The position numbers and the translations under genes were made by a program. DNA of 24,387 bases from CAYSCZ01 sp964429655 (GTDB lineage: Bacteria; Bacteroidota; Bacteroidia; Cytophagales; Cyclobacteriaceae), in assembly GCA_964429655.1 (NCBI GenBank), contig CAYSCZ010000046.1, positions 1 to 24,387 of the forward strand, given 5' to 3'. Shown one piece after another: positions 1 through 7,700 of the stretch. The notes beneath the pieces were generated by a model. The model ran no database searches, was not told where the DNA came from, and saw only the letters and a list, made by a program, of their open reading frames with translations. Within the stretch, counting starts at the first letter, position 1, and every line of letters starts with the position of its first letter.

Positions 1-311
1 CCGCTGATTCTGTTTCTGCAACTACTTATTTTGGCGATGGTTCCAACCTGACCGGTATCGGTGGCTCTCAGGATATTGCCTCGGTCCTTGCACAAGGCAA
101 TGACGCCTTGGGCGATAGTTTAATTGGTCTTGATGTATTGGAAGTGAATAGCATCAATACCCTCAGCGACATGAATGCTGACTCTATATTTAATAACTAT
201 ATTAATCTTTCAGGTAACAGCATCATTTTGGATGGCCCGGTTGGTTTTATAACCGCTGATTCTGTTTCTGCAACTACTTATTTTGGCGATGGTTCCAACC
301 TGACCGGTATC
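1..311 (+). repeat. 59-bp exact direct repeat (1-59 and 253-311) inside the fibre gene
   Basis: Bases 1-59 are identical to 253-311, an offset of 252 nt or 84 codons, so the frame is kept. Each copy encodes ADSVSATTYFGDGSNLTGI. The copies diverge at 60/312. The left copy reaches the window edge, so the repeat may be longer. It is a module repeat within the fibre gene, not a mobile element. Confidence 0.9.
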
Positions 312-3300
312 ACATCCACCCAAAACCTGACTTCCGTGTTAGGGTTTGGGAATGATGCCGGTTTCCAGAACATCATTGGCGTCGACTCATTAATTGCAGA
401 AAATATCTCATTGAATAGTGGGGTTTCTACTGCCATCGTTGCAGCATCAACGATCAATCCGGCTGCCACGTTTGACCAGAGTAGTCCGGCTCCCGGAGAA
501 GATGTGGTCCAGTTTTTAGACCAGGGAATACCGGTCGCACGGGTTTCAGATGAAGGAGACTTCTTTGGAAGGAATATTGGACTGACTGACACGTTATTTA
601 CCACCATTGTAAACGCTCAGAAAGTTTCAGCAGACACGCTGGAGGCTGTTTCATTCCAGGGTGATAGCATAAAACTATTTGGAGGCGGTGGCCAGGTGGC
701 AATAAAGCCCGGATTCCAGGGGGGAGATGCTTCCCTAGTAATCCCGGATTTGGGTGGGGTAAATGATACCATCGCCCTAAGAAGTGAAATTAACGCTGCT
801 CAGAATTTATCGGAGGTATTAACGATTGGAAATGATGCAGCTGGACAAGACCTGATCAATGTTGATTCGCTTTCAGTTGCTGTTATTGAGGCAGATACCA
901 TAGGTTCAATTAATATATTTACAGCTGGTTTAGACAATGGGTTTGGAAACATTACCAGTGTTGACACGCTGTTTGCACAGGATGTAGTGATCAACGGAAG
1001 TGGCACCGATATCCAGCTAACCACAGCTGCCCAGGGTGGACCGGCCAACCTGGTGATTCCAGATTTGGGTGGGGTGAATGATACGATAGCCTTAAGAAGT
1101 GAGATAGTAGCCTCCTTCCAGGATTTAGGGTCGGTATTATCCATTAACAACGATGCAGGTTTCCAGAATATCATAGGCATAGATACCCTTTTTGCTGAAG
1201 CTGGCAACTTTAACAGTGACACTTCAACGGCTTTAACTGCTGCTTCAACACAAAACCCTGCCGCCACCTTTGACCAGAGCAATGCCGCTCCGGGTGAGGA
1301 TGTGGTTCAGTTCCTGGATCAGGGTGGCTTGGTAGCAAGTGTCACCGATGAGGGCGACTTCTTTGGAAGAAGGGTAAACCTTTCTGATACGGCCTTTGCC
1401 GCAGCATTTGTTGGTGATGGATCATTGCTTACCGGTGTTGGAGGCTCTTCTGATTTATCTACTGTTCTTTCTAACGGTAATGACGCGGCTTTCCAAGCCA
1501 TCAGAAATGTAGATTCTTTAGATGCAACGGTTATTGATGTTTTTGGGAATATCACAACAACTGATTCAGTAATTGCCCCTACCGTGGATGCCATTATCGT
1601 TATTACCGATACTTTAGATGCCATTACAGTTATCACGGATAGTGTATTACTATTTAACGGAGGCGGAGATCTTGCCATAAAATCTGACTTCCAGACTGGT
1701 TCTAATTCATTGGTGGTGCCGGATCTGGGCGGAGTAGATGATACCCTTGCGCTGCTTTCAGATATTGCAGGTGCCTCACCCTGGATCGGTTCGCCGGATA
1801 TATCGTACACTACCGGCAATGTAGGTATTGGTACCACCACCCCACCAACAGAACTTTTTGTTTATGGCACTGCTGATGACGCAAAAACCATAGCTATTGA
1901 CGCACAGGGAACAACAGCAAACCAGTTGGCCGCATTGAATCTTCTCACTTTAGGAGACGGTAGTAACCCAATCAATAATGCCGCAACAAATGGTTGGAGT
2001 GTCTTTGCTTTTGGCAATGCTTTTACAAATGCCCAAAGACAAAATGACCTCACTTTCTCCTATTTTCAGGGTGTCACAGAATCAGCCTCCATCCTGCATC
2101 TTGATAATACAGGAAGGATAGGGATAGGAACTGGAGATCCTGTTGTATCACTTGATATAAATGCTACAGATGCAATCCGTTTGCCTGTCGGCGATACTGC
2201 TGAAAGACCTGTAGCACCTGCCGACGGTATGATAAGATATAGTACTGAAGTGGGTTCTGAAGGTTTTGAAGGCTATTCACAAGGCACATGGGATCCTTTG
2301 GGAGGAATATCTTCGCTGACCAACCTGGACTCAGACATTACTTTTGATGGAGTAATAGCCAGAACGATTGAAGTAATTGATGCCACGGCAGCGCCCGGCG
2401 GCAATTTAACCCTCTCCGCGGGTGATGGTGGTGGCGCGGGCAATCCCGGAGGAACGTTTAGTCTAAATGGGGGTTCTGCAGGTGGCAGTTCGGATGCTTC
2501 CGGTGGCGGTATTTTTATGAATGGCGGGGCTGGTGATGGATTAGGAGTAGGAGGGCCTCTTGACCTGAGTGCAGGAGCCGGTTTTGCGGGAGCCACCGGC
2601 GGAGATGCTGCACTGGCAGCGGGTACATCATTTGGTGGCGCTGGCGATGGAGGTAATGTCACCGTTAGTGCGGGTAATGCATCAGGCGGTTCTGGTACCG
2701 GTGGTGATATTAATCTGACACCCGGAACGGGGTCCACGGCAGATGGCATTGTATCAGTTAATGCCAGTACCGGCCTGGTATTACCGGCCGGAGCAACTGG
2801 AGATCGCCCTGCTACCGCGGTCAATGGCACCATAAGGTACAATATCGACTTAGGTCAGTTTGAGGGATATGATGGTGCATGGGGACCTTTGGGAGGTTCT
2901 TCTGATTTATCTACTGTTCTTTCTAACGGTAATGACGCGGCTTTCCAAGCCATCAGAAATGTAGATTCTTTAGATGCAACGGTTATTGATGTTTTTGGGA
3001 ATATCACAACAACTGATTCAGTAATTGCCCCTACCGTGGATGCCATTATCGTTATTACCGATACTTTAGATGCCATTACAGTTATCACGGATAGTGTATT
3101 ACTATTTAATGGTGGCGGAGATCTTGCCATAAAATCTGACTTCCAGACAGGTTCTAATTCATTGGTGGTACCGGATCTGGGTGGAGTAGATGATACCCTT
3201 GCCTTGAGAAGTGAAGTCTTAAACCTTCCGGGTGGCCAGGATGGCAATAACAATATTTTTGTTGGACAAGGAACGGGAGGTAATCTGAGTTTTGGCACAG

Positions 3301-4748
3301 GCCAGGAAAATGCTTTGTTTGGTATACAGGCAGGGTCAGGCATACAGAATGGTAACCGGAATGTAGTCATGGGGGCATTTACGGCACCATCCCTATTTGA
3401 TGGTAGTGAAAATATCGTATTGGGTAATGAAGCCGGACTAAACATGACCTCAGCCAGTAGAAACGTATTTTTAGGAGATAGTGCCGGGCGCAACAGCGAC
3501 AGCCAGGATAATGTTTATATTGGTAACGCTGCTGGTATTACTGATGGGACTGGTACTGGGAATACATTGATTGGTTCCGGCGCTGATGTTGGATCAACTG
3601 CCGGTGCAAATGCTACAGCAGTAGGAGCCAATGCCATTGCTTTTTCTCTGGGTACGGCCATCGGTGCCAATGCACAGGTATCTGCTAACGATGGTATAGC
3701 CATTGGTGTTGGAGCAATAGCGGATGCTTCTAATTCGGTGGCTATAGGTACCAATACGCTAGCCAATAATAATAATAGCATTGTTCTGGGGGACGGCACC
3801 AACAATAATTTTAATGTGGGGATAGGTACTAACAATCCTCAGGGAACGTTAGATGTCAATTTAGGTACCGGAGCTAACTCCGTTTTCTTTAGGGCCAACA
3901 ATAACCAAAGCTTTGGCTTTTTTGATTTGAACCAGTCGGGAACCGGGGATGCCGCTATGAGATTTAATGTTCTTTCTAGTATCACCACAATAGGAATAGA
4001 TAACTCGGATGGTGATAACTTTAAAATTAATAGGGGCTCATTGCTTACTGCGGGTGAAGCTGATTTTTCCATAGCACCTAATGGTAATGTTGGTATTGGG
4101 ACTATAAATTCCTTAACCAAGTTACAAGTTGTGGATTCATTAGCATCTAACGCTTTAGTCTTAATTCAGAATAAAAGCGTTGATAACTTTGCTGATGGAG
4201 TTGAAATAAATATCCAGGCAACAACACCCGGTACAAATAATGATTTTATATTGTTCACAAGTGATGTTACAAGGAATGTTATAGGTAGAATTCAAGGTAA
4301 TGGTGCCGGGGTGAACTTTAATCAAACGTCTGATCGAAGGTTAAAACAAGACATTGTTGATCTGGATGGTGCACTTGGCATAATTGAGATGCTTAAACCA
4401 AGGGAGTATGCATATAAAGTAGCACCGGAAATAAGAAAAACCGGTTTTATTGCACAAGAACTGTACAAGACATTTCCAGAAGTTGTTTCTGGCACGCCTG
4501 ATGGTGATGTTAAAAAGAATCCTATGATGGTCAACTATTCTGGTTTAACTCCTATTCTAACTGCGGGTGTGCAGGAGTTACTTGATAAAATAAAAGATCT
4601 TGAGCGAGTAGTAGAGGATCAAAAACACACAATCGACAAGCTTTCTGCAGAAAATAAATCGAAGGTAGATCAACTGGGCAAGCTGGAAAGTGATATGAAG
4701 CTGATCAAAGACATGTTGGGCATTAGTGGTCAGGCAGAAAATAAATAA
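1..4748 (+). CDS. Giant repetitive fibre protein with C-terminal Peptidase_S74 self-cleaving chaperone (5' partial)
   Basis: The reading frame is open from base 3 and the start lies before the window. A TTG at 108 in this frame is not the real start, because the repeat sequence continues upstream of it. Visible order: repeat units of the form DL-x-VL...NDA...IDSL...LVxPDLGGVxDTxALRSE (about 3-1770 and again 2892-3220); VGIGT-type motifs near 1818, 2115, 3813 and 4083; two IRY...GxWxPLGG units (about 2169-2310 and 2775-2895); a glycine-rich seven-repeat solenoid (about 2397-2765); YadA-head-like NxxxG repeats (about 3240-3840); a Peptidase_S74 domain starting at SDRRLK (Ser codon 4329); and a C-terminal coiled coil (about 4570-4740). 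In phage tail fibres and endosialidases, S74 domains help the beta-helix trimer fold and then cut themselves off before the conserved Ser. By analogy this is probably a trimeric surface fibre. No T9SS sorting domain is visible. The S74 assignment is firm; the role is inferred. Confidence 0.9.
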   Translation, partial: ADSVSATTYFGDGSNLTGIGGSQDIASVLAQGNDALGDSLIGLDVLEVNSINTLSDMNADSIFNNYINLSGNSIILDGPVGFITADSVSATTYFGDGSNLTGITSTQNLTSVLGFGNDAGFQNIIGVDSLIAENISLNSGVSTAIVAASTINPAATFDQSSPAPGEDVVQFLDQGIPVARVSDEGDFFGRNIGLTDTLFTTIVNAQKVSADTLEAVSFQGDSIKLFGGGGQVAIKPGFQGGDASLVIPDLGGVNDTIALRSEINAAQNLSEVLTIGNDAAGQDLINVDSLSVAVIEADTIGSINIFTAGLDNGFGNITSVDTLFAQDVVINGSGTDIQLTTAAQGGPANLVIPDLGGVNDTIALRSEIVASFQDLGSVLSINNDAGFQNIIGIDTLFAEAGNFNSDTSTALTAASTQNPAATFDQSNAAPGEDVVQFLDQGGLVASVTDEGDFFGRRVNLSDTAFAAAFVGDGSLLTGVGGSSDLSTVLSNGNDAAFQAIRNVDSLDATVIDVFGNITTTDSVIAPTVDAIIVITDTLDAITVITDSVLLFNGGGDLAIKSDFQTGSNSLVVPDLGGVDDTLALLSDIAGASPWIGSPDISYTTGNVGIGTTTPPTELFVYGTADDAKTIAIDAQGTTANQLAALNLLTLGDGSNPINNAATNGWSVFAFGNAFTNAQRQNDLTFSYFQGVTESASILHLDNTGRIGIGTGDPVVSLDINATDAIRLPVGDTAERPVAPADGMIRYSTEVGSEGFEGYSQGTWDPLGGISSLTNLDSDITFDGVIARTIEVIDATAAPGGNLTLSAGDGGGAGNPGGTFSLNGGSAGGSSDASGGGIFMNGGAGDGLGVGGPLDLSAGAGFAGATGGDAALAAGTSFGGAGDGGNVTVSAGNASGGSGTGGDINLTPGTGSTADGIVSVNASTGLVLPAGATGDRPATAVNGTIRYNIDLGQFEGYDGAWGPLGGSSDLSTVLSNGNDAAFQAIRNVDSLDATVIDVFGNITTTDSVIAPTVDAIIVITDTLDAITVITDSVLLFNGGGDLAIKSDFQTGSNSLVVPDLGGVDDTLALRSEVLNLPGGQDGNNNIFVGQGTGGNLSFGTGQENALFGIQAGSGIQNGNRNVVMGAFTAPSLFDGSENIVLGNEAGLNMTSASRNVFLGDSAGRNSDSQDNVYIGNAAGITDGTGTGNTLIGSGADVGSTAGANATAVGANAIAFSLGTAIGANAQVSANDGIAIGVGAIADASNSVAIGTNTLANNNNSIVLGDGTNNNFNVGIGTNNPQGTLDVNLGTGANSVFFRANNNQSFGFFDLNQSGTGDAAMRFNVLSSITTIGIDNSDGDNFKINRGSLLTAGEADFSIAPNGNVGIGTINSLTKLQVVDSLASNALVLIQNKSVDNFADGVEINIQATTPGTNNDFILFTSDVTRNVIGRIQGNGAGVNFNQTSDRRLKQDIVDLDGALGIIEMLKPREYAYKVAPEIRKTGFIAQELYKTFPEVVSGTPDGDVKKNPMMVNYSGLTPILTAGVQELLDKIKDLERVVEDQKHTIDKLSAENKSKVDQLGKLESDMKLIKDMLGISGQAENK
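1440..1750 (+). repeat. Copy A of a 311-bp near-identical intragenic repeat
   Basis: It matches 2892-3202 at an offset of 1452 nt (484 codons). I count six differences (first at 1445/2897), all at third codon positions and all synonymous. Bases 1446-1657 are identical without interruption. The unit starts at GGSSDLSTVL and ends in PDLGGVDDTLA. Confidence 0.9.
2892..3202 (+). repeat. Copy B of the 311-bp near-identical intragenic repeat
   Basis: Second copy of the block at 1440-1750, with an identical protein product. It follows the second GxWxPLGG unit and precedes the YadA-head-like stretch, whereas copy A precedes the first VGIGT unit. The same module is therefore used at two different junctions in the fibre. 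Confidence 0.9.
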
Positions 4749-4775
4749 TTGCAAGTAAATATAACATCAGGAACC

Positions 4776-7700
4776 ATGAAGCATCTACAAGCCCTGACCA
4801 GATATTTGCTAGCAGCCTCCCTGGCAATCGGTTGTCTTGCCCTAAAAGCCCAGGTAGTCATCGAAGAAAATGTGGAGGTAACCATCAGCAATGGTACCCA
4901 GGTCTCGATCACCACCAGTGCGGATAATGTGCCTTCCAATTGGAGCAACCGTGGTACCATCGTTAATGATGGTACCATCGAACTGCTTTCCGGGGACTGG
5001 ACCAATCAAAGCGATTATTCCGGTTCAGGCAGTATAGTCTTGAGCGGTGCAGCGCAAACATTCGACCATGGGCTGGACACCATCAACAACCTTCTGTTTG
5101 CCGGCACTGCGGATAAGTTTGTCAATACCGGGGTGGTGGTCATCACAGAGTTGATATTGGATGGGGTAGTGGTGATCTCTGATGCAAGCGCTAGCTTGCT
5201 CATCGGGGAAAACGCAAACATCTCAGGTTTTGGTGAGGATGCTTATATTGAAGGGCCTTTATACCATGTGGGTACCAGTAACAAGACTTTTCACATCGGG
5301 TTGGGTGGTGTTTACACACCAGTACAATTGCTGGGCATTTCCGGCAATGACCCCGTCATAGGCTTTCAGGTTATTAACGGAGTTCCTGAAGCAACAACCG
5401 ACCTGTCTCTTGGGATTGTTTCCTCCCGGCGGGTATTCCAGCGGTTGGAATCTCCAATTGATGTTATTTCATCCACTTTCGAAGGTGGACAATTGGTACT
5501 GCCGGTAATAAATGAGGATGAACTTAATAATTTTACACGCAGTGTAATAGCAGCCGGAAATTCAGTGGAGGGGCCTTACACCTCCTTATTTGCCGGAGAG
5601 CGTCAGGGGACACTGACTGCAGGTACCATTACCCTCTCCGATGAAAGCCGGGATTCTGTGGCCACCAACCAGTTTTTTGCGATAGCCCAGCTGGACGATT
5701 CGCCCCCACTGGCTGTGCTTACCACGCCGGAGCCAGACCCTACCAACAGTACTCCTTTCCGCGTGGATGTTTTGTTTACTGAGCCGGTGTTTGGTCTGGA
5801 ACTTAACGATTTTGATCCCTTTAATGCTACGGCAACCAATTTGCAGCAATTGTCAGCAATTGCTTATACCATTGATATTACACCTACCGTAGAGTCAGGG
5901 CTGGTTAACGTATTTCTTGCGGAAAATGCCGTTACGGATGCTGCGGGAGATGGCAATCCCCAATCAGAGGTTCTTCAAAGAAATTTTCTTGGCACCCGAC
6001 CCTCGGTACGATTTATATCTACCGAGTTAGGAGAAGGGACCAACCGGAACCCGATAGTACTGGAGATAGAATTCAGCCGGGCTGTTACGGGTTTTGATAT
6101 CACTGATCTGATATTGACCAACGCTGATGCTTCCAACTTAACCACAGAAGACAGCATAAGCTTCTTTGTGGATATCATCCCGCAGTCCAATGGCTTCCTG
6201 GAAGTGGATATCCCTGAAAATGCCGCTGCTGACCTGGCCGGTAACCTTACTACCGCTCCTGTAGAAGAATTCTTCACTACTTTTGATAATACTCGTCCTT
6301 CAGTGTTGATAAGGAGCACAATCACAGCTATCACCAATCAACCCAGTGCACCAATTGAGATCATCTTCAGTAAGGTGGTTAATGGATTTGACGTTAATAT
6401 ACCGGAGGTTACCAATGGTATCCTGACTGATTTCAGCCAGGTGGATACTGTAACCTATACTGCTACATTAACCCCGGAAGCAGATGGCCTGACCACGGTG
6501 TCAGTGGCAGAAGATGCCCTGCTTGATAATGCCGGTAATGGTAACACTGCTTCAAATAATTTTGAGATCATATTTGATACCACGGCACCAACCATTGTGA
6601 GTGTGACCAGCGATGAGCAGGGTTCCACCAACGTTATGCCCATTGACGTGGTGTTTACCTTTAGTGAGCCCATGATCCCGCCGACAGCAGACGCATTTAT
6701 CCTCGAAAATGTGATTATAGAGTCCATAACGGCACTTGATGAGACCAATACAAGTTTTAACGTAACCATTGACCCAACCCAAAATGGCTTGCTGTCACTA
6801 ACCCTTCCGGCGGATGGTGCCACCGACCTTGCAGGAAATGGAATAAGCATTGGCGATGGATTCGCTATCAACTTTGACGGCACAGGGCCAATGGTTTCGC
6901 TTACCAGCCAGGTTGGAAGCATTACCAATCAAGACCCTTTTGAGGTGTTGGTGCAGTTTGATGAGCCGGTAACAGGATTTACTGGTTCTGACCTTTCTGT
7001 TACCAATGGATCACCGGGAACAGAAACCCCATTAAGTGAAACAGAGTTCCTGGTACCGATTACTCCAAATAATAACGGAGATGTGTTTGTACGTTTGATT
7101 GCTAATATAACCCAGGACACCCTTGGTAATCCTAACTTCGCCGCACAGGACCTGGTGGTAACATTTGATAATCTACCACCTGGTGTAATGTTAAGCGCTT
7201 CCATTGGTGCCTTTACCTATGATGGGTCAGTTGCTGTAAATGTTGAATTCACCGAAGCAATTTCCAATTTTCAGGCCGGTAGTTTGGACATCAACAATGC
7301 TTCCGTCACGGAAGTGAATACCGAGGATAGTACTTCATTCATCATAAATCTGTCTATAGGTGATAGAGGCGCGGTAAGTATTGAAGCACCGGAAGCAACA
7401 TTTCAGGATAATGCAGGGAACACCAATACCGATACTGATAGCCTGGGATTCAATTTTTTCAGGGTACTGCAATCCGATTCCCTGGCACTGGTAGACCTAT
7501 ATCTGGATAATGGTGGAAGAAATTGGTTTAATAATTCTGGTTGGCTGGAAGATAAAGTAGAGACATGGTTTGGCGTGACAGCTGATGGGAACAGGATTAG
7601 TGAGCTACGCCTTCCTGACAATAACTTAAGAGACTTCTTAAGTGAATCTATCGGTAGTTTAACGGCTGTAAAAGTCCTTAATTTATCAGATAATATAATG

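Noticed and set aside
2397..2765. Glycine-rich segment as a collagen-like repeat
   Set aside because: The glycines do not follow a G-x-y period and prolines are sparse; the pattern has a 16-18 residue period instead.
1..3202. Direct repeats in the fibre gene as a CRISPR array or insertion sequence
   Set aside because: The repeats keep the reading frame, have no regular spacers and carry no terminal inverted repeats or transposase. They are protein modules.
278..4534. Many long open frames on the minus strand opposite the fibre gene
   Set aside because: They follow the codon periodicity of the repetitive plus-strand gene and show low-complexity Pro/Ser/Val-rich translations with no family match. 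They are antisense shadows.
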